A DNA stretch of 64,000 nt from Melampsora larici-populina 98AG31. Lineage: Eukaryota > Basidiomycota > Pucciniomycetes > Pucciniales > Melampsoraceae. The stretch covers positions 375,612 through 439,611 of the forward strand of contig NW_006768802.1 in NCBI RefSeq assembly GCF_000204055.1, given 5' to 3'. Positions 22,711 to 35,940 of the stretch are shown here, piece after piece (the first letter of the stretch is position 1; each line of letters starts with the position of its first letter). Made by a program: the position numbers and the translations under genes. The notes beneath the pieces were generated by a model. That model was not told the DNA's origin. It made no database searches and was given only the letters and a program-made list of their open reading frames with translations.

Positions 22711-24664
22711 TTATACAAAACTTCCAGGTAATGGTGTACCTTCACAAGTCCAAGTTTCCTAGGAAGAAAAATCCCACACAAAAATCATATTAACCACACC
22801 AGATCTTTCCAAAAAGATATATAAGATCAATGGACTTACATCTTTCTTTGATGGTTCACCAACATATTCATACCAATCTTTGGGGTTATCGGAGATATCC
22901 AAACATTGTGCAATCTATGAAAGACACCAAAAAAGTCATCAATTATCCTTTTTTTGTAGATGGAAGTTTGAATAAACATCAAACATCACTAACCGGTATA
23001 AGTTTCAAGCCTTTATCGCTCAGGTCCTTTACGACAGTAGGCATAACCTACAAAGACACAACACTCATCAGAACATAAGGCAATAAAAAACTAATGCGAG
23101 TTTAGATGACAAACTTCTTGAGTAGTAGTGCTTTTAGTCTCATGACATAAGATGTTAGATTGAGGAGGATACTGATTGAATGCCTCGATCATTTTCTCAG
23201 AAGTTGGCGGTTCTGCGAATGAATCTCCACTATCATCACTCCACATGACTAATCCTTTATAACCTCTTTCTGTTAAGACTTGTACCTATGAAATCATGCA
23301 TCAAGTTTGATTAGAATCAAGATTTCAAACTTAAATTTAATGGCCAATTGTTTTTTTGACTTACTACTAGATCGTTATATTCACCTGTAAGTTTTGATTC
23401 AATTTCAAACAAATCAAAGATTCTATAAGTAATCGATCTTTTTTTGAAAATAAGCAAGAGCTGAACGTACCATATGGAGGTCTGAACCATAGAGGCTTAA
23501 CACCTAAGATCTTAATCATGGCCTAATTGAAACAATACAACATCAGCACAAAGCCTAAACCAAAACCCCAGATATGTGCCAACGATCCTTGGAAAGTAAA
23601 AATGGAAAGATAAAAGGAAAGAGAAAATACCAACTTTCTCAAGTAATTCCAATTGTAAATGAATTTGTTCAGAAGTACCTTCAGCAAGATGAGTATGTCC
23701 CCAAGTATGACTCCTAAAGAATATAAAAAACAATATAAACTTTCAATAATTCATACAAATTCTTAATCTTGAAAAACTTGAAGAAAACAAAAAAACCAAT
23801 TACCCAATCAAATGACCAGCTTTAAATCTTGCTAATAATAAATCAGCAAAATCATAAATACATCCATTATTTAATCCATTTATAAAAAAAGTGGCATGAG
23901 ATTGATGTTTTTTTAAAGTTGAGTCTAATCCTTTACTAAATTCACTTGGACCATCATCAAAAGCTATTTGATTCCCCAACAAAAAAAAGAGTGACATGAG
24001 TGTGTTATAATATATTTTTTTTCAGAAGAATTGATTAGATTAACTCACTTAAAGCAAATGATTGAGATCTAGAGCACATTGTATAGATAGGTACTGTACG
24101 GTTACCGCCCTTACTATTCAACGATTTTCCTTTGGTTTTTGAAGTACCTGCTTTTGATTTGCCACTTTCTAGTTGTTTGCTGGTAGATTTTATACTAAGT
24201 GGAACAGGACCCTGATGTGAAGGATCTGATTCCGTCGAATCAATAGTATCACTAGTACTACTAGTATCCGTGGTATCCGTAGTATCAGAAGTAGCAGAAG
24301 TATTAGAAGTATCAGAAGTAGCAGAAGTAGCGGTGGAATCAGTGGAATCAGTAGTATCAGCAGTATCAGCAGTTTCAGTGGTTTCAGTGGTTTCAGTACT
24401 TTCAGTACTTTCAGTAGTAGTGGGGGTAGTAATGGGGGAAGTAATGGGAGTGGTTTTTCTAGGAGTAGTAGTGATAGGAGGAGTGGTCTTGATAGACGGA
24501 GAGGTAGATTTACTGGTATTCGAAGCGATCAATAAGATACTCGTTTGAAATAATTTGATTAATTCATCATCTATACTGAGCTTTGAAGTTGTTTTACTTG
24601 AAGAAATTGAATCAAGTTTAAGAATCAATAGAGAAAGGATGGTAATCAAATTGATGGTCTTCAT
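22711..24664 (-). CDS. chitin deacetylase (CE4 polysaccharide deacetylase), secreted
   Basis: CE4 enzymes remove N-acetyl groups from chitin to give chitosan, outside the cell. Exon 1 (24664-24049) codes for a signal peptide (MKTINLITILSLLILKLDS) and a long Ser/Thr-rich linker built of TST/TDT-like repeats, probably heavily O-glycosylated. Splicing then rebuilds the NodB motif 1 (SFALTFDDGPSEF), motif 2 GSHTWGHTHL with the metal His pair, and motif 3 WFRPPYG. Later exons carry MWSDDSGD and ILCHET, and the gene ends TCEGTPLPGSFV. All phases agree at the junctions checked. It is a diverged duplicate of 27794-29422, on the same strand; the Nudix gene lies between them. Confidence 0.85.
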
Positions 24665-25424
24665 CTTCTTTTTTTTGCTTTGAAGTTCTAAAAATCGATG
24701 ACAAAAAAATTGAAGAATGAAAGAAATCTGGATTTTGAGAGTTTGTTTGTTTGTTCTGTCCTGGTACGGTAGAATTATGTAACTGATGGAGACAGAAAGC
24801 TTAAGGAAGAAAAAAGAATGGGATTGAAAAACGTTTTCTGATGAAGAAGCAAATTGATGGGCAACTACAATGTGGAGAAATCCCTCGAAATCACTAAAGA
24901 AACAAAGTGAAAAGACTCAACGATCGATGATAAATACTTCACGTGGTAATTGAGAGTGGTTGTATGACTATGACTTCGACAACCAACTCTCATGAGAATT
25001 TTGACAAAGTTGCCCATCATTCCGAAGAGAATCAAAAACTGAAAATCCAGATTTGATGGTGTCCATGAGCCTGATGTCAACGACCTTCAGCCAGCATTCG
25101 CTACATACTTCCAAAGTTTCAACACCGTATATGTCCTGAGGCTGTACAGACTACCGAGGCTGGTAAGTCAGACCTGAATTCTGAGCAGAGCTTGATCATG
25201 AGATGCGGAAGGAAGGACCTTCAAGACATGAGATGACAGACAGCATTGTGACATCAAGCCCATTGCTGATCGAAATTTTGCTACTGCTATTCACGCAACA
25301 ACGGATACAAGTTAGCATCTTATATAAAAATCAAATCTATTTGTTGTATGCTTGCCCTAGATTTACAAGATTTCCCAAATCTAAAAACGTATATACATTG
25401 AATGGTCAAAGAAAGATTTGTGAA

Positions 25425-26947
25425 TCAAGGACCAGGTAAAGGAATCTGTTCTTTAAGTTTTAAACAAATCTTCATAAAATCCATCTCGTTCTCATCATCA
25501 ATTAATCCATGTCTAATAAAAAAATCAATCAAAACTAAAGCACAATTCGGTTTCCATTCATGAGAGCAATCCAATAAACTGATCTTGAGTTGATCAAAAC
25601 TCATTAAAGTATAATCTATTGATTCACCATCATTTGATTTTGGAATGATATTTGATGATAATTCTAAATCATAAAGATACTGAACTTCTGGCTAAGAGTT
25701 CCAAAAATGAGTGTGTACAAGATGCCATATATGGGATGAATGGTCATCAGATATTCATGATCGTGATTGAAAGTGAAGTTTGAAATGATTCGAAAAAAGA
25801 ACACGTACTGAAACCCATCCATCTGAATTCTTATGAGCATAACTAATCAATCCAGTAGATCTCAGTCCTTTTAAAACAACCTCTTCACTTAAACTAGCTT
25901 CTTCAAAACACTCTCGAATTATCGTTTCTCTAGCACTTTCACCTGCAGTAATTCCACCTCCTACTGTATTATCTAACATGGATGGATACCTTTTTTTCCA
26001 AAAGAAATCAATTCATCAATTCATATCCATCCACAAATTATCATAAATGTTAGTCTTACGTTTGTTTTGTAGATGATCTACGTGGAATCCAAAAATGATA
26101 CTGATCATCCTTTATAACATAAGCTATAAGAATCGAAATCATTGATTTAGATCATTTGATAGACCTCAATAATGTTTTGAGAGAAAACTAACTGACCAGT
26201 CAAATGAGCACCAAAAGTCAAAAAACTAAATAACTGACACCCAGATCTTTCAAGCTGAAGTGCAATCCTAGAACCCTTTTCCTTACATCCAATTAGATCA
26301 TTCTTCATCGAATTCATAACCGATCTCGGTGCATAAATCGTATATTTTTCATCTCTCCAACCTAAGAAAAAAAAAATCGAAATCTCAACACTATATAATC
26401 TTGTGAAACTAAGAAAACAAAGAAAATCGGAAAGAAGAAAACCCGTTAACAAACCAGATAATAATGAAAGGAATTGATTAGATTCTTTCCAACTTTTCAA
26501 CAATCTTTCCATTTCTTTAGATCTAATCTTAACCGGATCATCATGAACATTAATCCAATCTTCAAATCCAATACAACAAGGTAATTTTCCAGGATCCGAT
26601 CGATCTTGATTCCGATTTGAATATAAAGTTTTCCAACAAGTTCGATGTTTGGTTCTGAACATCTCTTGATTATCTTTAATCATAGCTTTAACAACACAAG
26701 GTCTGATAAATCCAATAGGCGAACTAAAATCGAAACCCTTTTCTTTTGGTTCACCATCTTTTATCGTTGTGTTCAATCTATTGATTGATGCATTTTGAAG
26801 AGTATCAGGTAAATCAATATAAAATGGTATTAACTTTTCTTCTTCTTCGAGGTTTCCATGATCTTCAAAATCGGGTTTACTTGGTAATTGAAAGTTATTA
26901 CACCTTTCTATTATGTTTAAGAATGATTTATGTTCAATGTTGGTCAT
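25425..26947 (-). CDS. Nudix hydrolase with DUF4743-like N-terminus (thiamine pyrophosphokinase-related family)
   Basis: The Nudix box is complete: GGGITAGESARETIIRECFE followed by EASL, giving the G-x5-E-x7-R-E-x2-E-E pattern that binds Mg and cleaves nucleoside-diphosphate-linked substrates. The upstream part (GFDFSSPIGFIRPCVVKAM and WRDEKYTIYAPRSVMNSM) fits the DUF4743 module found in front of Nudix in fungal TPK-like proteins such as yeast YJR142W. At least five exons: ATG at 26945-26947, the Nudix exon at about 25810-25979, stop TGA at 25425. The substrate cannot be read from sequence. Confidence 0.8.
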
Positions 26948-27793
26948 TTTCTGTTATTTGTATGTTTTCCTGAACAATTTCCTTCGAAATCTGATGTGGA
27001 TATTCGATCGTCTCTTTAATACGTATCATCAATCGCTAAACCAACTTAACAAAAAGAAGTCAAGTAAGTATACTGGTACAAGAATAAGAAAGCCGATCAG
27101 ATTCAAAGAAAGGCTCACCTGCTTAAGAAAGTCCAGATGTAAGAGGATATCATCTCCCAGTTCACTTTGTTTGTCTCAACTTAAGTTAACAGGTCACCGT
27201 CCAGTGCGTACAATGTTCGGATTATCGGATCTTTGGCTCAGGTTTTGCCAAGTTTAAGGTTTTGCCCCGAATTTCATTTCCGGGTAATTGTTGAAAACTT
27301 CCTTTAGCTTAACCAAAATTTCTTGTCTCAGTTGAACAAGATTCCTTTAACTTAACAAAGTCCCTCTCGCGGCGTCCCGGAAAGATTCCTACCGTTCACG
27401 GCATCTTATGTACAAGTAGTTCTGCCAAATCCTTTTCTGTGTTACAGTTCACTTTTTTGCAAGATTTGGTGTTTGTGCTCAACAGTGGAAACTTTCAAAA
27501 AAAAAACATTGAGCTCTAGCAGATATTGTTTTTATTGTGAAGTATATAAGCTTGCTCAAGCGCCTGGTTCCTCAACATGATCAATTTTTCTCAGTTGAGA
27601 AACCCAATCGAATCAAACTTGATGTTCAATTGATATCTATTCACTATGTTTTATTTCACAAAAAATTGTCAAAAAAGATCTACTTTTTTAAGACTTCAAG
27701 GTCCAAATTTTCTACTCAAGAAAAATAAATACAACAAAAAAAGTACACCATTATGATTTCTTCCCAAATTTTTTGAAATTGAATCATGAAAGA

Positions 27794-29422
27794 TTATCCT
27801 GAAGGTGTACCACTACAAGTCCAAGATGCCTACAAACAAATCAACATGAAAAGATCGGTAAGATTCCAAGATGATTCTTTCTCAACTCCACTAAAAAAAC
27901 ATAAAACAAAACAAAAAAGGAAACTTACATCTTTAGTTGAAGGTGTACCAACAAATTGATACCAATCTTTTGGATCATTTGAAAGGTTTAAACAACTTGG
28001 AGCCTAAGAACAAAAAAAAATTCATCAATCAATCAAAGAAAAAACTCAATCAAATCCATAAACCCAAAACATACTGTAACCAATTTAAACTTCTCTCCAA
28101 GTTGAGGTAAAACAGCAGGTATAACCTAAAAATTCCGACCAAACCAACCAAACCAAATCAATTCCCAAAACCCCCAAACAACAAACCATCAAACAACAAG
28201 AAAAAGAAATCCAACGAACAGTTTGAGGAGTAGAAGAAGTAATCTCATGGTTTAAAATATTACTTTTTTCACCATAAGATTGATAGAATTGAACGATGGA
28301 ATCAGGACTAGGTGGATTGGAATTCGCATCACCTGTTGCATGAGTCCATAGAACTAATCCTTTATAACCTCTTTCTGCTAAAACTTGTAACTATTGAAAA
28401 TCAAAATAAAAAAAAAAACACAAATACTTAAGATTTCTGTTGATTTTAGGGGTGGAGGGAAAAAAATCATACTTACTACTAAATCGTTGTATTCTCCTAT
28501 TGTTTTTTTCAAGAGAGAAAGTTAAAGAGTCATTAAGATGGTTTTTCGAAAAAGTGGTCTAGAATATATTCTCTTACCATAAGGAGGTCTAAACCAACGA
28601 GGTTTTACACCCAAGATCTTAATCAAAGCCTTAAACCAACAAACAAACCAACAAAAAAGAATAACTTTAGTACGACAAAAAAAAACATTCATCAAGAATG
28701 TTCATTTGATTATATATATAAAGAAAATATAAAAAATCCTAACTTGTTCAAGTAAATCAAGTTGTTGATTAATCTCTTCATAAGTAGCCGAATTTAAATG
28801 AATATGACTCCAAGTATGACTCCTACACCAAAAAAAAACCATACCCAAAACCACACCAAATCAGAACCAGAATCAGAATCAGAATCACATCCACTTTTTT
28901 CTACAGACAATTTAATCAAAAAAAGAACTAACCCGATCAAATGACCAGCATTAAACCTAGCAATCAAAACCGGTGCATAATCGTATATACAACCCACATT
29001 ATTACCATTGACAAAGAAACTAGCTTTAGCTCCATTCGAATTCAAAAGCGTATCTAATCCAGCACTAAATTCACTTGGACCATCATCAAAAGCTACCGAA
29101 CCCAATCGACAGAAACCAATCATAAGTCAAACCCTCGAAAAAAGATAGTAAGAAAACCCTTTAACTTTAACTCACTTAATGCAAATGATTGTGGCATAGA
29201 ACAGATATCATAGATAGGTACTTTGGTATTGGTAGTAAGAGTATTACTGACTGATGAACTAGGAGGATTAGGTATAGTCGAACTTGTAGGATCAAGTTGA
29301 GATAAATCTTGAGAAAGTTGATCAGATAAATCAGTTTGTCTTTTTACCAATTTGATGGTTAATGAATTTGAAAAAAATAACATCGAAACCAACAAAAATC
29401 TAAAATGATTGAAATTCATCAT
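27794..29422 (-). CDS. chitin deacetylase (CE4 polysaccharide deacetylase), secreted
   Basis: Paralogue of 22711-24664 with the same intron positions around each catalytic motif. The ATG at 29420-29422 opens a hydrophobic signal peptide followed by KLVKRQ, a possible Kex2-type site. Splicing rebuilds SFALTFDDGPSEFSAGL (motif 1), SHTWSHIHLN (motif 2, metal His) and KPRWFRPPYG (motif 3). The last exon reads SWTCSGTPSG then TAA at 27794-27796. Unlike its paralogue it lacks the long Ser/Thr-rich stalk. Chitin deacetylases in plant-infecting fungi are often linked to infection structures; that role here is inferred. Confidence 0.85.
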
Positions 29423-30032
29423 CTTTTGTCTTCTACTTCAAAATCTAATCAAGTCTTATTTCTTTGAGTAATAGAAGGACAACAAAAAAAGATCAAAGAT
29501 GATGGTAATTTAATTTGTGAGATTTTTTTTTGCAGTCAAGGGAATAAAATTAGAAAGCTTGATTTATAGAAAATTCTCTTGTCTTCATAGTAGATCAATT
29601 TTTTCTTTCGAATGATCAATTTTCACGATGAGAAAAAAAAAAGATGGATCGAGTAACCGAAGTTGAAGATTTAAGAAAAGAATGATATATAGGGAGTTAA
29701 GGCATTCATGAGAGTTGAGAATTAAATCGTGTGAAGTTACCATAGGAATCATGAGATCTTTGTTATAGTCAAGAGATAGATTTGGGGTCTTGAAGATCTT
29801 TAAAATCAAAGGAATTATCGAACAACCAACACGTTTAATTTCATTGCTCACATTTAATTTCATTGTTGAGGATGCTGAGGATCTTGATCTCAGAAATTGG
29901 CAAATGGAATAAATGGATGTGTTATCCGACCCGAGTGGTACCCGAGAGTCACAGACTTCCATCGAAAATACCCGAAATGAGGAATTTATTGAAGAACTGT
30001 TCTTGAACTGAACTCATGGACTCAACCTCTTC

Positions 30033-31737
30033 ATGAAGAAAATGTCAATACTCAAAACACCCATCAGATTCTTAAACATCCATCCAATCGAACTAAACTT
30101 ATCATTAACATTAAGATCAGGTCAAAGTTTCAATTGGAAATCATCAATCTTTCAAACGATCGATCAAACCCAACATATAGAATGGTCAATCGTCAACCAA
30201 AAGAGAACGATAATCTTAAGACAAGTTGGTAAGTCATCAATCTACAACCAAAACCTCTCAATCTAAACAAATCTAACAATATTAATATTGATGTCGATTT
30301 GGGTTCTCTTTAGATTCAGGAATTCATTATCTTTCTTTATATCATTCAAATCAAATTCAAGATTATCAAAACGATTTAAACCAAAACACAACTTTAACTT
30401 TCTTAAATGATTATTTTGTTCTGAATGTTTCACTTCAAAAGCTTTATCAAGAATGGTCAAGACGTGATTCGAATTTTAAATTCAAAACTTTAAATGGATC
30501 ATACAATGGATTAAGAGTTTGTAAACAAGATCCATGGGAAACATTAATAAGGTAAAGTTCTCATTAGATCTCTTAACTTGACTTCCCGCCAAAAAAGAGA
30601 CTAATTGAATGTGATTGTGCTTTGAATAGTTTTATTTGTTCTTCAAATAATAATATACCTAGGATCACTTCAATGATCAATAATTTATCAGAAAGCTTTG
30701 GTACTCCAATGCCATATCCAACACCAGGTCTAACATTCCCAAAGCAAGATGAAATCATTTCAATCCAATCCAAACCCAATTCGATCCATACATTTCCAAC
30801 TCCTCATCAACTATCAAGATCATGTGATGAAACCAAATTAAAACAATTAGGATTCGGTTATAGATCATCATATATCATGACTTCAACCCAATCATTAATC
30901 GAACTTTCAGTCTCACAAAACTGCCAACCCATCGAATACTTAAACTCTCTAAGCAACGGTACTCTTTCATATTCTGTAGCACACCAAACTTTAATCACTC
31001 ATTTCTCAGGTGTAGGTCCCAAAGTATCAGATTGTATTTGTTTATTCGGTTTAGGATTCAAAGAAACCGTACCGGTAGATGTCCATCTTTATCAAATCGC
31101 TAAACGAGATTATCAATTCTTAAACTCATCCACTTCGAAATCAAAAACAGTCTCAAAACAAGATTATGATTTAATTAAAACTAAATTTATTGAACTATGG
31201 GGTGATTATGCAGGTTGGACTCAACAAATTATCTTTTTTATTGATTTGAATCATCCTAATCTAATTCATGATCATAAGCCAAAACATTTAAAAAGAACTT
31301 TGTCTAGTATGAACCCAACATTAAAATCAAAGTTAAATCAACTTTCAAATCCTTCTGACTTTGGTATGAAAAGATCATTTTCTGATTCGAAACTTGATCT
31401 TAAACTATCGAATTCATCGTCTTGTAAAAGAATCAAATTAGAAGATGAACGATTGATTGATATTCAAAATGATGAACTAAATCTAGATATATCTAAATTG
31501 AAAAAAGTCAAACTACAAGACGATCTTTCAATCAAACTTGAAGATGATGTTTCAATCAAACTTGAAGACGATGTTTCAATCAAACCAGATGATGATGAGA
31601 CTTTAAATCCCAAATTACAAACAATCCAAATCGAAGAACCCGTTCCAATCAAATCCGAAAATGATCATCAGATCCAAAACCCTTCAATATTTCCAAAACA
31701 TACTAGATTCACAAGATCTACAAGTCATCTATTCTAA
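30033..31737 (+). CDS. OGG1: 8-oxoguanine DNA glycosylase/AP lyase
   Basis: Removes oxidised guanine opposite C in base-excision repair. Exons 30033-30228, 30314-30551 and 30630-31737 join in phase. The family signature is clear: SFICSSNNNIPRI across junction 2, then the helix-hairpin-helix GVGPKVSDCICLFGLG with the catalytic Lys, and VPVDVH with the catalytic Asp about 20 residues on. The C-terminal part beyond about residue 380 is a low-complexity extension with three copies of an SIKLEDDV-like unit and basic patches, possibly including a nuclear signal. The core is complete and probably active. Confidence 0.9.
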
Positions 31738-31912
31738 AATCCATCTATCACCCAATCAATCAATCAATCAATCAATTTCCTTGTAAAGTTTTCATTATCT
31801 ATTCGAATTGATTGTGGATTTTCCTTAGGAATGTAAATTTATGTACTATTCCTCCCAAAAAATATGTTGTAAAGAATTGAATGCTAAGTATAAAAACCCA
31901 ATCATAAGAGTT

Positions 31913-33940
31913 TTATCTCCACTTTCGCCTGTACCAAAAAGAACGAATAGAATCAGTTTTCAACAGAATCTGATTTCCAACCAACCAAATTCTACGAAAA
32001 ACCCACATCCTAAGTTCTTCCTCAAACCTTTCCATAACCAACCCAACCGTTTGAGGATCCCAAACAACCTGAGGATCCACCCCATTCCTCAAAACCTTTT
32101 CTTCATGAAGCTCAGCTTCAGATCTATCCATCACCACACAATTTTGCCAATTCAAATCGATCTTAGAATCCCATCTGATCAAACATAACGTATTAGAGAT
32201 CACAAAGTTTGGAGAAACGATTGATTTGCCTCTATAGATCTCTTCAAAGATATAACCTATTTCTTCGATTGAAAATGGGATTGTAGTCGTTCCCGTTAGT
32301 TTGGATTCTCTGGATAATAAATCATTGTATAACCTTTTGTATAATTTGGTTCGGTTTCTTATGCAAAAATCAAGATGTAACAGAACTTTAGTGGTTTTTT
32401 TTGTCTTTTTTGTTGCTTTGGAATTATGAGTTTAGGACTTACTTGACTGGTAATGGATCGATTGGAAAACCAGATAATTGACTCAAAACATAAGCAGCCA
32501 TAGCTTGACCAAACTAAACCCCCCCCACAAAAAAAGAAGAAAAACTTACATCAATTTTTTTGTTTTCCAAAATATAAGAAATATAATAGAAAGGAGTGGG
32601 AAAATTGTAAAGGAATTTAATTACCATGGCAGGAATGGGACCTAAGACAGGTAAGATTCTGACTCTGAAATTAGTTAATGATGATAACTCTTGAACGTTT
32701 CCTTTTTGAAATTCTTCTTCTGGTAAAGGTAATAAAGTGACTTTTTCATTTGGCTACCAAAAAAAACAAAAAACCAAAAAACCAAAAAAGAAAACCAAAA
32801 CCAACACCAAAAGATTGGGTGAGTTTCAAGTTTTTTCAAAGTAAAAGACTTGAACCTTACTTTTTCAGTTGAATAAACCACCGGTATGCCATCCACAATC
32901 CCTTTCATTCTTCTACCCAAAAAAAAAACCAAAAAAAGAAAACCCAGCATCAAGTCAATCCACCTAAACTTAGAAAATTTTCACAACGAAAGAGATATAT
33001 ATATATAGATGATGGGAAAAAAATTCCTTACAATCTTCTACGAACTGATCTGGCTAATGGGTCTTCAAAAGTTAGCGAAATATCACTGATTTGGATTCTA
33101 GATGGATCTGATTTAGAAGCTGCACCAAGTGAAGAAATCACCTAAAAAAAAAGAAACCATCAAAAACCGAAAAAAAAGTTAAAGCAAAAAAAAGATATAT
33201 AGTCATGAAGAATGATTGGATAACTTACTTTGATTTGATTAGTTTTACAAAACGTTAATAAGTCTAATTTAGTAGTGATATTATCAATACAATCTAAAAC
33301 CCAATCCACTTCTTCTCCTTCTTCTGATGAATCATTCATCAAAAGTTCTTTTGCATTTTCTGAATTGAATTCTCTCATCTCGATCTCAATTTCAATCCAA
33401 GGAGAAATCCTCCTAAAAAACTCCCTACAAACTTCCACCTTAGGTTTTCCCACATCGTTTCGAGTAGCCACCGCATGTCTCTACCCAAAAAACCCCCCTC
33501 AAAAAAAATCTGATCAATCTTCCATTTTTTCTTGGTTTTTCTTCAGGGGAAAGAAAAAGACTTACATTAAGTGAAGAAAGTGAAACCAAATCAAAATCAA
33601 TCAATTTAATCCTCCTCACACCAGATCTAATCAAACTTAAAGAAACATGTGATCCGACTCCTCCTAAACCAATGACCACCACATAACTTTTTCTAATCTG
33701 TTGATTTCCAAGTTCTCCAAAAAAACTTTCATGTCGAATTAATTGTTCTTTAATCAAATTCTCTCCTTCTTCTTCTTTTTCTTTCTCAGAGCTTTTTCTT
33801 GTTTTTGATATGCTATTGGTACTTTTCTTGTTGATCGGTTTAAAATAATCTGAATACTTATAAATGATTAAACTCGTAATTAATCCAGACAAACTTCCAA
33901 TCCCAATCACGTTCATCAATCCAATCCCATTCTTAACCAT
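31913..33940 (-). CDS. tRNA threonylcarbamoyladenosine dehydratase (TcdA/Tcd1-like, ThiF fold)
   Basis: E1/ThiF-like enzymes of this family cyclise t6A37 in tRNA in an ATP-dependent step. The first exon has a membrane-like segment (IGIGSLSGLITSLIIYKY), fitting mitochondrial outer-membrane Tcd1/Tcd2 of yeast. The Rossmann signature VVIGLGGVGSHVSLSLIRSG and LIDFDLVSLSSLN then continues, after splicing, into RHAVATRNDVGKPK, the hallmark of the family. Later exons hold DWVLDCIDNI, SSLGAASKSDPSRI and a C-terminal region ending at 31913. Several small introns; not every boundary was fixed. ATG at 33938-33940. OGG1 lies tail-to-tail about 175 bp away. Confidence 0.85.
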
Positions 33941-34250
33941 CTTGAAAAATTAAATTATTCCTTTCGATCAACTTCTTTTTTTTTCTGATTCTCTTTCTGT
34001 GTTTTCTTTATTCTCCTTGGTTCATCTCTTTCTTCTTCTTCTTTTACTTGTGGGTCGGTTTGTTGATCGTCTTGGTTTCTCCTAGATATCGAAAAATTCA
34101 AAATGTCGTGTTGTATGTACAAATGATCGGAATTCATTTTTCTACAAACTCAAAAGATTTCAAGCCATGAAACCTAATTCATTCTCAATTCCGAGCGATC
34201 GCATGGAGTAGTTTTCCTGGCTTATACCGGCGAGGAATTGCGGAGTCTAT

Positions 34251-34256
34251 GTCTTA

Positions 34257-34287
<31 letters not shown>

Positions 34288-34300
34288 TTTATCACCTTAA

Positions 34301-34336
<36 letters not shown>
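34251..34336 (+). tRNA. tRNA-Phe (GAA), with 13-nt intron
   Basis: Acceptor stem GTCTTAA/TTGGGAC, D-arm TAGCTCAGTTGGGAGAGC, anticodon stem TCAGA/TCTGA with loop CTGAAG...A, and T-arm GGTTCAAGCC-type. The intron tttatcaccttaa sits at 34288-34300, one base 3' of the anticodon, the usual place for eukaryotic tRNA introns. Confidence 0.85.
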
Positions 34337-34337
<1 letters not shown>

Positions 34338-34858
34338 ATTTTTTGCCCAATCCCTGCCTGAATTCCTCCTAGACAGCTCGCAACAAATACAATGAAGAGA
34401 TTGTTTGAAAATCCAGTAAAAAAAGACCAGGAATGATATTTTTCATACACGAGTTTTTTTATTTCATGATTGGTGTAATCTAAACCCAGATGAACCATTT
34501 AAGAAGTTGGTCCAAGAAAAGAAATGCAAAGTAGGATATCATCATTTTTATAGCGGAGATGTCAATCAAATCAAACAAACAAATTGAAAAGAAAAAAAAA
34601 TAACCAAAAACCTCCCCTCACCCTCAAAAAAAAGGGAAAAGAAATTAGATAAAAATCAAATATATAATCATTCAGTAAACAAATGGTAAAAGTTTTGATG
34701 ATGATAAGATAATTTAATTTAATCCATCATGAGTTTTCAAAAAAAAATGGAAATTTTTGAAAATATAAAAAGAAAAACACATTCAAAGTGACGAGAAGAA
34801 CTGATAAGAGTATGTGTGAATTAATGAGTAAGACACCCCACGAGTTTTCCAAAAGTCA

Positions 34859-35940
34859 TCAAACCGGTGGTTCACTTTTCAAAGGCTCACCCAACCCCAC
34901 CGTTTGACCCAAACTCTTTCCACTACCACCCAACCCACCCAAACTTTCTTGCCCATCTTGTTTCAATGGCAGTAATGGTGATTGTTGTTGTTGTTGTTTT
35001 TGAGCAATTCTATTCTGAAGTTCTTGTTGCGCGAATTTCAGATCATCATCCGATAAGTTTTGAGCATCTGAATCTAAATCAAATTCATGATAAGCTTGAG
35101 AAGGATTGATGAGTTGAGATGATTGGGATTGATGTGAGATTGATGAAGGGCCTGGTTTGGTTGTGTTTATGATTCGGTTCTGATCGGATCTAAACTTGGA
35201 ACCTATTCCTTCCAAAAAACCCCCCATCACCAAACCCCAAAATAATAAAATTAATAAAATTTTTGTAAAACTGGATGGTCTGAGATTAAGTAAACGAACC
35301 ATGATTCGAATCACGTTGAAATCCACGAGAAAGGTTCGAAGAAGCTTGATGATACGATCCATTAGGTAAAGGCATCGAAGCAGCGGCCGTAGTCGAAGAA
35401 GGTTGAAGAAAGACTTCAGTCAATCCAGTTGTTCCATAGGTTTGATTAAGTTTAGATAAACAAATCATCCATGAGATCGGTTTGATAATCAACCCAACCA
35501 AGATCAAAACAAAAGGTAATGAAGAAATCGAGGATGACCAATTATAGATCCATATTAAATCTAATCCAAACGAGACCACTAACAAGATCGAATACTACAC
35601 ACCACCATTTCAGTTAGTTTTCTTTATCATTCTATTCTTTTTTTGAAAAAAAATCTCACTTGACGTAATCCATCTGAAGCACCAGGAAAATGATGAACTT
35701 CATTATCTAGATTATATAGACCATAAAGATGAATAGGTAAATTGTATGAAGGTGAAACTGATCCAGATGCTAAGATCGAAAGTCCAACTTGAACAAATAA
35801 AACTTGATGAAGCTTATGTAAAACAAAATCAAAACAATATCATATCAAACTTAGTCAATTTCTTTTTGGGCGAATTCAAAAACTGATCGAATGATTTCAA
35901 AGAAAATAAAACAAACGTTAAAGTTCATTGGGATTTCCAT
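34859..35940 (-). CDS. AGTRAP-family-like multi-pass membrane protein
   Basis: Exon 1 is MEIPMNFN (ATG at 35938-35940). It joins in phase to LHQVLFVQVGLSILASG, then after another intron to LLVVSFGLDLIWIYNW and ISSLPFVLILVGLIIKPISW. That gives about three membrane spans, with spacing and an N-terminus resembling the type-1 angiotensin II receptor-associated protein family (PF06396). The tail is hydrophilic: Ser/Asn-rich, then a Gln run (QKQQQQQ) and a Gly/Ser-rich end. A donor/acceptor at SNHG/SKFRSD is in phase. Function in fungi unknown. The family assignment rests on pattern only. Confidence 0.55.

Noticed and set aside
24270..24548. Val/Ser-rich ORF on the plus strand
   Set aside because: It is the antisense shadow of the Ser/Thr repeat of the chitin deacetylase.
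33955..34137. 60-codon charged ORF upstream of the Tcd1-like gene
   Set aside because: Glu/Lys/Arg-rich low complexity just upstream of the ATG; more likely leader or intergenic.
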